Positions 37,660-57,279 of a stretch of DNA of 64,000 nucleotides are shown here, piece after piece. The stretch's first letter is position 1, and every line of letters begins with the position of its first letter. The stretch covers positions 21,176,816 to 21,240,815 of the forward strand of contig NC_091098.1 in NCBI RefSeq assembly GCF_024713975.1, written 5' to 3'. The notes beneath the pieces were generated by a model. That model did no database searches and was not told the DNA's origin. It saw only the letters and a program-made list of their open reading frames with translations. The DNA comes from Paralichthys olivaceus. Taxonomy: Eukaryota > Chordata > Actinopteri > Pleuronectiformes > Paralichthyidae. Position numbers and translations under genes: made by a program.

Positions 37660-38900
37660 TTCAAACATTTGGTGTAAATGGCACATCGGAGGTGTTTTCG
37701 CCGGCTGCACACTGACAGCACCATTTGGTTCCTCCAACAACAACAACCGTCAAAATGTCGCAGCGGCAGATGCCAGGCCCGAGCCTTAATGGACAGGCGG
37801 AAAATTACGGGAGACGCTCATCATTAGCGCTGATGAGCCGCTGCTAACTCGAGCACAGCCTCCTCAACCCACCGCTGAAGCGACCGAGGCGTCCGCACTG
37901 TGTCCGAGCACCCGGCGGCCTAACAATGGAGGGATTAGCCCGGATATTTTTCAGCGTAACTCCGCAGGCCCGGAGATGTATTACCACACCGCTCGCTGTT
38001 TAACACTTCCATATCCTCCGAACACAAAGTAGCCACCTATACGCTTGATGTCCTAATTCAACCAGGAAGGCCGTAGCAAGAAGCTGCCATTAGCTCCGCC
38101 GCGCTAGCTGAGCGCTGGAGGCGCCGTTGCTCCGCTGACATCCAACGTTGCTAACGTTACATTAAACTACTTTAAATGTCCACAAAGCGATTTAATTTAA
38201 CACAACACTCCAAACAAAACCACCCCGCCTCACCTCCAAGGTTATTTAGCCACGGCATCACAATAGAGCCTAGCTAACGCACGCTAGCTTTGGGTAGCTA
38301 GCTGCTAGCATTCTTAATGTTTACCCGGAGTGAGCGAGTGCGGTGCTTTAAGCTGCGATGTTAGCTCGTAGCCGGGCAGCGGGTACCACTACCACGCTGG
38401 TCTGGAGCCATGGTAGCCCCGGCAGCTGGGAGAGAGCGCCGCGGGGGACACGAACGGCGAGCCGGTTGAGTTGAGCCTCGGTGTGTTCACAGATGGAGGC
38501 GTGCTCCCCTTTTGTTCACGGGCTAACGTTAGCTAGCAGCCAGCTGAAGTTACATTGTTTACGCCGCACGCACACACACACTGTTTTTTTTTTTTCTAGC
38601 GGAGCATCATCCTCCCACACCGCCACCATCAGAAGTTTCTCCCGTATTTCACCTAAAGCTTCTCCCAACCTTTCAGTCCGGGGCTGTCCGGGGCGCAGAC
38701 GCTTCCAGAGAACCTTCGTCTTTACACAAGTACGTCTGAAGACGCCACGGCGATAAATAATAAACAACTGTCCCCCCAACCTTTGGGTTTTAAATTAGCA
38801 AACATGGCTGGTGTGGTCCAGTGCAGCCATGATCACACAGAACAGCGCGAGCGGAGTGAACTTCCCCAGAGTTAGCACATACACATCCGGTCACCTTCCT
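37660..38900 (-). promoter_or_regulatory. baz2a: baz2a promoter region and noncoding first exon
   Basis: CpG-rich sequence upstream of the first coding exon. A good minus-strand donor (TTGGAG/GTGAGG) ends at 38234 and is the likely end of the noncoding first exon. It would splice to 37454, where the ATG follows the acceptor immediately. No TATA box was recognised. The transcription start is not resolved. Confidence 0.45.
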
Positions 38901-41100
38901 CGTGACACTTCATAAGAAAACACTCAACAAACACAACAATAATAATAATAATATTAATAACGACAAAAATAAGAATAATACAACATACACAAAGATATGA
39001 ATGGTAATAATAATAATACAAATAATAATGTTAATACTAACAACAACAACAATAAGAATAATATTAACGACTGTGTTGTGCATTTCAATTATAATAATTA
39101 TTCTTATTATTGTTGTATCCCTGGTAAAATGTTCTTTAATAATTATAATAGTAGGGATTTATTCGTAAATTAATTAAACTATTAAACTTTTTTTTGTTCA
39201 TTATTTTAATTATATTGCATTCATGTTACACAATAATATTACCTTCTTTTACAAACAATTGTATAGTATCATATTATTATTTTTATTACTGAGGCATTAA
39301 TATATTAACAACACAAATAACAGTTTATCAAATGTTAATTATTTAATTAAGCAAAAAAATTTACAAAAATCTCATGTAGTGGAGTAAAATCAAAAAGTAG
39401 CATAAAAAGAAAATACTCAAGTAAAGCAGCTTACCTTTACTCAGTGACTTCAGTACAATTTTGAAGAAGTTTTGCTTGAGAACTTCCTTTTGATGGTAGG
39501 TGGTTAAAGTACACACATTTTTTATTCAAGCAGAAGTACAGATATTTGTATATAAATGACTCAAGTTAAAGTATAAGTAATGACTCAACCTCTTTACTCA
39601 AGGAAAAGTATACAATTACAGCTTCTGAAATGTCCTCAAAGTGTAAAAATAAAGAGTTTTCTTCATGTCACATTAATAAAGTTATTTAATTTGAAATACT
39701 TACTTCAAATAAAATATAAAACAATTTACTAAAATGGGTTAAAGCAAGAAAAGATTTGGAACATGAAAAACTGTCCAGGAGGACATTTTTAATTTAAGTT
39801 TTAATGTTGGCCAGTTCTTTACTTTCTCCCATGTTATTGGTCCTTGTCTATCTAATCTACTTAAGTAATGTAACAAAGTATTTGTACTTTGTTAATCCCC
39901 ACCCCTGGATGGTATTTATACTTCTACTCCACTACATTTATATGACAGCTGGAGATACTAGTTACCTATTATTAAAACAAATAATAATCTATATGTATTC
40001 ACTATGAATTAGAGCACTTAAAGGCCAACCTTTACAAGCTGCAACATTTGAATGGTGCTTAATGCATCGATAATCATCTAATATAAATACTTAAAATTGA
40101 CAATTTTTCACAAACAATACTTTCCAGTTTACTCAGACAGTTGATAAGCAGGTTTCTATTTAAGCAGAAAACCAGACTCTCAGGTAATAATCCAGGCCAG
40201 GTACTCATCCTCTTACACAACAAAGTCTACACCTTTATTTGTTTTGTCTTCAGGGTGACACCAGGAAACTGCTGCTGCTCATTAATGTCATATTCACGGA
40301 AATGATAGGGAGGAAATCAGGCCTGAAGAGGAAGTATGCTAATATTTTGGGCCGAGGAGCCTGCGGGTCTCTGGGTCCTAACGCCAAAACATTCAGGAGG
40401 GAACGTTACATTATATAATTAGTTACATCATACTCAAGTAGAAATACTGTATTATAAGTGAGATTTCTTCTATCAAATATAACAAGGTTTACTGTTTTAA
40501 AACAGCACTGACAGGCCACGACTGTTTCCTGAAAATTATTTTATAATGAATAAGCCATACTAAATTATATCAGTTCCTCTACAGAACAGCGATGATGTCT
40601 GACTAATAAATATTCGTTTTCTTAAATATGAAATAGTTAAATACAAGATAATAAGGTTCAAACTTCAGGGCCGGTTTCTAACATTATGCCATCGTAATGT
40701 ACGAAAGGAGGTTAACAATTTAAAGTGTATTTCAGTTCACCACCACCAAATATTCACAGCATCAACAAATACAGAACATATACAAAAATAGAATTAAAAG
40801 CAGGGTAGTTCATCCATATAAAAGAAAGGAAGTGGCCACTGAATAAACCGCATCTTAACGTGGAGATAAAATTACTGATTTTATAGGTTGTTGAAAAAGT
40901 TCAAAATTGATCTACACTATAATAAACCAGGGTTCATGAATTACTTCTGATTTACTGGCAGGTTTGAAGCACAGCATGCTCACACAAATTCCCCAAATTA
41001 TAGTGATAGTTGGGATCATGACGCTTCCTTAGTCACACATTGTATCCAGTGACAAATTAATCAAACACACAAGTCAAATGTCATTTACAAAAAAAAAGGC
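38901..41100. other. Intergenic region between the baz2a promoter and the ptges3 3' end
   Basis: AT-rich sequence with an imperfect (AAT)n block at about 38938-39065 and repeat remnants at 39365-39970 and near 40400-40480. No ATP synthase beta exons (for example a GGAGVGKT P-loop) were found, although ATP5F1B sits at this place in human. Confidence 0.6.
39365..39970. repeat. Interspersed repeat remnants, 'tactcaagta' fish family
   Basis: 'aaatactcaagtaaagcag', 'acagatatttgtatataaa' and 'tatacttctactccactac' belong to the same family as the copy in the second aquaporin's intron. At least two partial copies are present. Confidence 0.5.
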
Positions 41101-42098
41101 ATTTTAAATGATTCTTAAACAGTTTATTAGAAAGATGTAGACAATAAAAAAAGAATTTCCACTGTAAGTCAACATTACTTGTCTCCCCTTACATTTTATT
41201 TGACAGTGCAAATATAATTTGGTCATTACACGGCACCACATCGTTGCAACACGTCCTCACCAACGAGAGGGGGATCTATTCTAGATGAACATGGAAAGAA
41301 CCTGGAGAATAGCAACAAACCACATAAAGTTGAATGAACCTCAAGCCTCTTTTAACAGCGTCAAAACATTTCACCTTGCTGCTGCAGTCTAACATGGGAG
41401 CGTGTCAGGTGGGTATGTAGCGAAGAACTGTCAAGATACTAAATATGTGAAATTCATTCAGATTACCAACGCAGGTGACCACTGGGAAGATGCAAATGTT
41501 TCTGCAATGGTTTCAGAAACGAGAAGTAAAGGGAAACATGTAAGCTGGAAGGTTAAGCTACAGAAACAGAGACTGACTTCCTGGATATCTAATTCACGTC
41601 ACATGGAAGGCTTTGGAGGAACCAAATCGATAAATCAATGGAACTAATTCTTTTGATGCACACATCTAGTGTTTGACTTAAATCATGAGGGAAAACTTCA
41701 CTGGTCGACTTACTTAAAACCACAACATTTGGAATGGGTGGGCCTAATTATCTGAAACCACAATTAATTTGAAAACACATATTGCTCAGTTGAGGACAAC
41801 TATACAGCTTTTCCAACAAATAATGTGTGCTTAGTTGTAATATTTAACAGTAAAACAAGATACCCGAAAAGGTGCAGTACAGCAAATGGAAGTGGAGATA
41901 GCTGCTCTGTACAATACCATGCATATCAACCTTCAGTGGACTGATCAGTCAAGAGTTTGGAGCTGAGAATATGGTTTTAAATATGACTACTGACTCGTAT
42001 GTACAGTTGTTTGTCACTGCCTTCAATTTTAGATATACATTTGTTTAAGATTCCTCTTGCCCTCTGTTCTTCCATTTTCAATCCAGAGTCTCTGTCTT

Positions 42099-45000
42099 CT
42101 ATTCCAAATCTGGCATTTCTGAAAGTGATAGAAACAAACTGTCTTACACACACGAAAGCACTCATTTATAAAACTTGTATTATCACCATTATATACACAG
42201 CTATAATTTCATTCATTACACTTACTTTCATCATCACTATCTGCAGACTCATCCTAAAAAGACAAAAAGATAGAAGGTTGAAAAATCACCTGACAAGAAC
42301 AATCTAGACACTGAATATCATCATATCATATATTTACATATATTTATATTTACTTGTGATTATCACTAAACTGCTATGAAATAAAGCCAAAGTAAAAAAA
42401 TTCTTACGTCATCTGGACCTTCGAGATCAAGGTCCTCCTCTCCTCCCATGTTGTTCATCAGCTGTAATATTACACCATCAATGTTAAAGCCAAGTAAACG
42501 TCAAATATTTTACATCTTTAGATTTGGTTAAGGTTCGTAAATCAATCTTTGCAGAATTGTAAATTCTAATCTTAATGAGTAGAACTAGCCAATGCTAGAG
42601 TGTAGATTTATTGCAATGATTGCCAATTCAAGACCTGGTGCTGGTTTCTACCCTATTGATTTTTAAATTATTATTCTTTGGGCATTTACACAGGAACTGA
42701 GGGAAACAGAGGTGTAGAATGACAAATGATCCTGAAAGGATGAAAACAGCTAACGATGCCGTTCAAGATCCGTGTCACAAACCCTTAATTAACCAAAACA
42801 CCAGGCTCCCCAATTATTCTTTGTTCCATCTTAAACTGGTCCCTCACCCGTATACAGATTTGGTCAATTTCATGCCAAGAGGGCAATAGTCAGTTGTTAT
42901 ATTGAAAGATATACATAAATATAAAATTTGGACTAGTGTCATAAAATTATATTAAATATATTTATATATATATATGTATGTATGTATGTGTGTGTATATA
43001 TATATATATACACACACACACACCCATTTTAACACAAGACATTTTGAGCCTTGTGTGTTCGTAATTTTCACCAAATATGCTGAAGCTGAAACATCTGTAC
43101 AGATATTAATCTCTATTTATCAAGGTGCTTACATCCGAGAGTGGGTTGGAGTTGACCATCTCCTCATCTGAGTCGTCCTCCCAGTCTCTCCAGTTGCTGA
43201 AGTCGACACTGAGCCAACTCAACTGTGGAAACAATATCAGTGTCTCTCATCATAGAAATCTGATGCAAATCTAACTGAATCTTTCTGGAATCCATTTGCA
43301 TTTTATATTTATGCTACAAACTGTCTATTACATTTAATGACTGTCTGCGTACCTTAACCTTGTCTTTTGTTAGCCTGGGCCACGGCTTCCCCGGCTGCGC
43401 TTTTCTTAAATAGCACAACACCGAGCGACCTGTGCATTTGTGTTTGGATTCCTACATTGAGGAAGAAAGACAACAGCAGTGTCAGATCAATCTCATTCAC
43501 AGTGTTGTGTAAATACATATTGACAATATCATAAAGCAACATTAATCAAAGCAATGATTCAAACAGTGACGTACATTTTCATCAATGGCGTCAAAAAGGT
43601 CCATTTCATTCTCATGTTTGACATTGTCAGTTCCTCCAAGACAACTGTGGAGGAAAGAGAACATAGATTTTGGGGAGAATGAAACAACAAACACTCAGTG
43701 AACCAAAAACAAGACAAAGATTTTGACAATCTCGATATTACTGTGACTCACAGATCATAACACTAAAAATAAAGTAAATAAAACTAAAGCTGCAACTGCT
43801 CAAACTCATCCAAAGTGAAGCACATCCTGATTTAGGCTAAAGTAAAGTCAGACATGTTTGACAACTGTTGAGAAGACGCTTCGTGAGCTACAGGACCAGT
43901 TGTGATGAACAAGAGCCCAGATTCTGTGTTAACCTAAGGATTATTGTTTCTGAAGCTTGAATAGGACACCTAACTTACCAACAACAAAGAAACGAGCAAG
44001 GAGTTAATACAACTTAATATTGTCTGCATGAGACAAACTTACCTGAAACCAAACTTTATTTTATCAAAATTGACTTTAACATCTTTGCTGTCTGCTACAC
44101 AGAACTCTATAAAAACAGCGTCCCTCCTGTCGTACCACTTGGCAGTTGCTGGATGCCTGTGAAAAGACAGAGGAAATATATACAAATGTAAACAGTATGT
44201 TAGAAACCTTAAGGTTCAGTGGTTTTCTTCACATTTTGATTGTGCATTTGTAATTTGCTGTGCACATTAAAACTAATTACAGCTCCTGATACAGTTATTT
44301 GATCAAGGTGGATTTGGTTAAAAACAACAAACATGACTTTTTAAAATTTCTAAACCGTTCATTCATTCTTAGAGCTCCCCAGATATACATTTTGTAAAAC
44401 AAATTATACATATGACTGCTGTTGATAGGAGACCTAGTGGAGACAATAGGCTGCCATCAAAAAGCCCATGTATCAGGTTGCCAGGTAAGCCTCTGGTTAC
44501 AGTAAGCCACATTAACAAGATGGTTTGGATGGGTTCAGCTCAGCATTCATAATGTCCAAGTCAATTGTAATTATAAATGTATTTATATGATTAAAAAAAA
44601 AATCTTGGTTTACTTTTTAATTTAGAACAAGTTTAAATCATCTACTGTGGAATATTATATAGTATGCATGTTACTTAAATCCTTTTTAGAACTTGATTTA
44701 ACAGTTAATTAAAAATGCCCAAGAGTCTAATTTAATGATTGGTTAATCATTCAAATCCACTCATTTGCAATTCCTGACATAATAGAATAAGATCCAGCTT
44801 TTCATTTGCGTGGATTTACACATTTCCTTGGTTTAATTGGATAAAAAAAAAAAACGTAAAAAATAATGTTTAGAGCAGCTGATGGAGAGAAAGAAAAAAG
44901 TTGATTACATCACCTTAGGCCAAAGTCTAACTTTAAAGGTGCAGCTGTAAGACATGACGTGAGGAACCACAAAGAAGCCATGTTTTTTTTATTGGACACT

Positions 45001-45480
45001 TAAATGCTAATGTGATTCCCCCTTAGCAAAGTGAGTGATTAAAACCTCACTCAGCTGCAGATCTGCAGTACAAGTGCATATCTGTGTTTACAACTAATCA
45101 ATAACCACAAACCTCTGATGATTGAAGTGTGGGTTTTAAATTTAGTTTTCATTGGTATTAGAACATGCGCTGTGTATTTAATGACGGTATTATTCTCTCA
45201 GCATTTCACTGATGGCGTCATTAAGCAAATCCTCTTACAGATGATCGCGGACCAACATGAAGCTAGCCCTGGACAAATGTTGGCTAATCGTCGCTCGCTC
45301 CCTTCACAACTTTGCGATCGAGCTAGCTGCTCGTTGCAACGTGGTGAAAGTCCCAGTTTTTCCTGTTAGCCGGCGATATCCCGACACCTGACACTGACAC
45401 GGTGCTAACCTGGTGATCAATGAACACTCTGCTAGTCAAGCTAACAACGCTGACTTTGGCCGTTACCTTACTTCAGCCAT
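42099..45480 (-). CDS. ptges3: Prostaglandin E synthase 3 / HSP90 co-chaperone p23
   Basis: p23 binds ATP-loaded HSP90 and stabilises client complexes; the mammalian protein also has cytosolic PGE synthase activity. Eight coding exons join in frame: 45467-45480, 44043-44156, 43575-43644, 43353-43451, 43133-43222, 42408-42461, 42226-42253 and 42099-42118. The product is 162 aa (human 160). The CS domain runs from HPATAKWYDRRDAVFIEF to LSWLSVDFSNWRDWEDDSD, followed by the MNNMGG segment, an acidic tail and the terminal KMPDLE found in human p23. Exon 1 codes only MAEV plus two bases; the start was set by the ATG GCT GAA GTA AG/GTAACG donor, which restores the frame of exon 2. The 3' UTR probably ends near 41100-41190 (AATAAA complements at 41123-41128 and 41195-41200). 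Confidence 0.95.
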
Positions 45481-45960
45481 GCGGTGCACCTGACTCGAAC
45501 CCCGGGTAACACTAGGCGTCTGATACAGAGAACCCGGTTCTGCGGTAATAGCTGCGGTGCTGAACAGTGGTTTTAAAACCCGGTCCACGAAGCAGCGAGT
45601 GGTCGTTAGCTAACAGTTCACTGGGGAAAGGCCAACCTCCCGCCTTGGCGAAAGCATGTTCACAGGCGGCTAACGCTAACTAGCTAGCTAAGCGTGTTGT
45701 TCCACTGCACTTTCCCTCCATCGGTTCATCACTTGAACTTCCATTAACTCACATGTCTGGGTGTGAAGTGGGTCTCTGTCTCGAAGGTAAAACAATCCCG
45801 GGAGAAGAAGAACGTTAACGCCCGTAAAGAACCAGGAATGCTGCCCACACACAGTCACTGCAACAGCCTCGGTCCTGTGCACTGTGCTGCTCCGGATCTT
45901 CCTGCGTAAGTCGGGATGAGAATAGAAGACCGGGCGCAGCTGCAGCGCACTAGACGTTTC
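45481..45960 (-). promoter_or_regulatory. ptges3: ptges3 promoter and 5' UTR
   Basis: GC-rich sequence directly upstream of the ptges3 ATG. It is followed on the outer side by a (GGGA)n tract at 45999-46025. No TATA box was recognised. Confidence 0.4.
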
Positions 45961-46072
45961 TAGAAGTTAATGTGATTTTCTACGGAGTCAGTAGAAGAGG
46001 GGGAGGGAGGGAGGGAGGGAGGGAGAGAAATCCCCTCTCATATACTGATCCTTAACTCTTTAATATATATTT

Positions 46073-46076
<4 letters not shown>

Positions 46077-46122
<46 letters not shown>
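46077..46122. repeat. (AT)n microsatellite
   Basis: A pure AT tract within a wider AT-rich block (46030-46220). A short (GA)n run lies near 46470-46488. Confidence 0.95.
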
Positions 46123-46126
<4 letters not shown>

Positions 46127-47914
46127 CAACTCTTTATGATGCATCACTGTTATATTTAAACAGCTCTTTACAATATATTATATATTTATATTATATATTT
46201 ATATATTATATATACATCACTCCACCATCTCTCTCTCCAGATTGCATGTCTATGAACCCTTTGTGTGTGTGTGGTTGTGTTTCATGCATGTAAAAAAAAA
46301 AAGAGTGAGAAAAGAATTTCCCCTTGAGGGATTAATAAAGTATCTCTTCTTCTTATATTTAAACAACTCTTTACATTACATTACTATTATATTTATATAC
46401 TGTATTTTAAACTTTAATAAAGTGCATTATTATTATTATTGAGGGGTTAGATATATACTATATATATAGAGAGAGAGAGAGAGAGAGATTTAACATTTAT
46501 ATTTAGACTACATATTTAGATTTAACATTTTGATTTAGGCTTCACATTTAGATTTAAAGTCTATCTACAGAAAAGTAGAAGAAAAAAAAAGAATCATTCA
46601 CTCCTGCAAATCTGGTTAAAAAATTCATGTGACTTTGCTGCGGCTAAATGAGCCCAAGTGTTCAGGTAATTTCAGTTTGTGTCAATTATTAATGGAATTA
46701 AACATCTTAAATCCTTAACAGTCAAGATGAATGCAGTATATTCTGATAAGGCACAAAATAATTATTTTCATGATGGGTTGCAAAATACTTCCCAATAACA
46801 TATCAATAGCATGTCATATTTATTAGAAGTTTTCTTCAAGTAATTCCATCAAGATGACAGTTTCTTTTTCCTTTTAAAACATATAATCCATTAGGAAAAT
46901 GTTTAACAAATAGAATTAATATTTGTCACAAATCTGTTTATAGGAAAAATATAGCAAAAATATTTTTTCATTTAGTCAAATTCTTTGATACAAATGAAAG
47001 TGCATTTTTTAGCTTGACTCTTCTCTCAACATTCATCTGTGACGTCCAGGCTGACGTGACTGTGCCATCTCCAGAGGACAGGTCTTCTGGGGTGTGGCTG
47101 GGTTGAAGATGGGAGCAGCTGTAACCACAGTCACAAAACATTTGAGGAGGTGCTCCATGTCTATTTAAAATCAACTGTAGGACGGGTTTGTTGACAATCA
47201 TCTTTATAGAAACTTTTACCAGCCAATTTTACACGTCAGTCATTTGAAGTGCTACTCTGTGACAAAAGCTGAATGTCAATTCAAATCAAATGAGTATCAA
47301 ACAGAAAATATAGGTTAAGTTATTCAATATTAAAATAGAAAAAATGTTAAAGACATTAAAATAAATGTACGCATTTGTCTTTTAAGTCTTATTTATTATC
47401 TTGAGAGCTTTGAAATCTTGATTGTATTGGCACTGCATTGTTCACCAAAACCAATCTACATGTTTTGAACATTGAGGCGTCGCAAGCTGATCTGACTGCC
47501 GTCTATTGGGTTTGACATCACTTACGGTTCCACAAGTATATAATTGATATTTTACTAACTGATCAACTCTGGATAAAACGTGTTTATTCACCTCTGCCTT
47601 ACAAGCCTGTTAATGATCATGTTAGGCTAAAAGTGGAGTGCCTCCGGTTGGGGGCACTTAGTTGTACGTCATACACCTCCATGTTTTCTCTCTTTAGACT
47701 AAAAAGGAAGGCAAAAAGTGGGAAAGATAAGCCTAACCTCCCTAACCTAAAAAAGCAGAGGTCCCCATTACCTCTAAATAAGGAATGCATGAGTATAGAA
47801 AATGAAAGGGAACATCAAAATAAGAAATTAATAGCAAAAACAGCAATAAGCCACACCCCACTCCACCCCAATTCACCAATGAACAGCAGACACAAAAATT
47901 TCATTTTATCAAGC
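46123..47914. other. Intergenic region between ptges3 and naca
   Basis: AT-rich sequence with no supported gene. A + strand ORF starting at 47633 runs antisense into the naca 3' end and is judged spurious. Confidence 0.6.
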
Positions 47915-48006
47915 CACAACTTTATTTCCATCTTGGGTATAAATTGTATAAACGAGCTTAGATTAAATCAGCAACATTTCTTCAACTCTTCGTTGACAAG
48001 GTCCCA

Positions 48007-54870
<6,864 letters not shown>

Positions 54871-55439
54871 GGTTGCTTGTGAGAGAAAAAAAACAAAAAA
54901 CAAGGTCAAAACAATTTAATCACACAAGACTCAAACTCAAGCTAAACAGATTTCCATTATTGATCTTTATCAGTTTAAACCAAAAACTCTTCAATGCCAA
55001 CGTATTGTGTGAGTATTTGCTGCATCCCTGATTTACTGTGGAGGTATGCTCATCTCTAAAAGTTTATGACTATGAAGTACACTGTCTTCACATGGGCTGC
55101 AGGGCACACTGGTTAAAACAGCCTCAGGTTTAGAGAGTTAATAACTTAGTAAGTTAATAAAAACTAACATTGCAAAAAGTGTAACAATCAGACCAGGTCT
55201 AAATTTAGATCTTTAACATTTAAACGTGTCAAGTGTGAACTTGATTAACAAGAAATGATAAATAAACCCTGTTCACAAATACAGATTAAAGTTATTACTT
55301 CTAAGTATTTCAGAAGAGACAAGATGACATACTATGAAGCTTAGTTCGCCTTCAAGGTTGAATATCGAGAAAGAAAGCTAACTGAAGCTAACTGGAGAAG
55401 TGTGATGGATTGAATAATTTGGGATTTCGCAGTTAGCAC

Positions 55440-56010
55440 ATGACACATCGCTGACGAACCGGACTGCAGCAGTTGTCATAGCCGGACTGAGCCCACGCTT
55501 TAGCTTGTGAGCCGCAGCTGTGGTGTTACTTTCCCCTGGATGGAAGGTAAACTAACTTCTTCTGTCAAACTCAACAAAGAGGAGGCTAATCAGCTAACGA
55601 GCCAGTTTTCCCATGGCTCCCCCCTCTTGTTTCACACCCGGAAAGACAAGAGTTTGCTCGGTTAAACCCCTCATCACACGCCGGCCCTGACAGGCTGCTC
55701 GTACACACTGGTAGTCATCATGTTCCCCCATTTTGAGCCGGTAATCGGTGACACAACGGCGGATAAATCGCGGAACCAGAGGCCGGTGGAGTCACAAAAG
55801 CTGCACCGGCCTGATGGCGGGACTTTAACCGAGCATACGACACCTTTAACGGAGACGGGGATTGGTAGGAAACGGCTGGATGATGTTGGATTGTCCGCAG
55901 AGACACTCACCGACTCTGGACGTTATATCCAAGATGGCTGTGAGAGAGAACTCCTGACCTCCGCGTCACGGTGATATCCGCTTTACAGAGGGACTTTCTA
56001 CTTCCGGGGT
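55440..56010 (-). promoter_or_regulatory. naca: naca promoter and noncoding first exon
   Basis: CpG-containing sequence with a likely noncoding first exon ending at 55911. Upstream are an ETS-type ACTTCCGG word (about 55998-56005) and, within the presumed exon, CCATCTTGG on the minus strand, a YY1-type element common at housekeeping starts. No TATA box was recognised. Confidence 0.45.
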
Positions 56011-56644
56011 ATTTAAAGGGACAACACGTAGTTATTTTACCTCAATGTTTGGACTGGACCTTCAAAAGAACTACTTAAAACTTGATTTTCACATATATTG
56101 ATCCACAGCCTGTCTTAGTTTATTTTTAATACTGCAACAAATACGATAATAATAATAATAGCTATTTATTTATACAGCGCTTTTAATAATACTCAAGTAC
56201 ACCTTACATAGGTTATTGAAACTAGGCTCATGGATATCAGTCCCCTACATGTGCTGGGTTTTTATTTATTACCAGTGTGTAAGATTTAGGTGAAAGGGAT
56301 CTATTGACATAAATTGAGTATAAAATAATCCTATAATTTTTCACTGGTGTGTTTCATCTAAATTGTACAAATTGTTGTTGTATTCACACAAGAATGGGCC
56401 ATTTATATTTAAACACTTTATATTTACATGAGGAGCGGGTCCTTTCTCCGGATGCTGCCAAGTTTTTTTACACTAGTCCAAACCTTTTGAGTTTTTATGA
56501 CAACTGAAGGCTTCCACAGGTTTTTCAACACTAAGAAAAGTATTTCACTGAAAATGTTGAGGTTTGGACACAAGAAGACTTCTTTAACAAGTAAAGTCAC
56601 ATCATAGAGATTTAAGTCATTTTTAAATAAGTGAAAATAAGAAA

Positions 56645-56685
<41 letters not shown>

Positions 56686-57010
56686 GAAAGATTAAGCAGA
56701 TGAGGCTCTCTGTATCTCCTCTATGTCGAAGATGTGATCAGGTAAATTCTTGAGAAATAATCTAAAAACAATTCCTGGATCCACCTCTTCAACCACATCT
56801 GTGTCAATATTTAACAGGTTCTTTCCTGGCGTGTTGTGTCCCATCCTTCTACTACTGTGGAAATCCACTGAATAGTTTTTGTGTAATCCTGCTAATAAAC
56901 AAGACCTCAAACCTTTAAGGACTGCACCCTGAAAGTACAATGCACCACTAAAAGAGATGATCAGTGTTGCACACATTGTTCAAAAGTAACTAGAATACAA
57001 GCATATGAAA
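56011..57010. other. Intergenic region between naca and the prim1 3' end
   Basis: Under 1 kb of AT-rich DNA with an (AT)n tract at 56648-56680. A minus-strand ORF at 56692-56976 has no recognisable domain. Confidence 0.6.
56648..56680. repeat. (AT)n microsatellite
   Basis: A pure AT tract. Confidence 0.95.
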
Positions 57011-57279
57011 TAGTAGGGATACCAAATTTATTTTCACAAATGACTGTACAGTGGCAACAAGTAGAAAATACAAAATTGACATTATATAAAGAAAATCCAA
57101 ACTAAGATGATTTACTACTGTTTAATTTATAAACGTATTATTACTGAATCTGATACCAGTATAATAAAGCAGATTTGAAATAAAAAATCATTGTTCCTCT
57201 GAGAAAATGGAAATATTCTACCACAACATATAAACAGTTCCACCTCAAAATCATTCGACTTTGTGATTGTTGATCCAGT

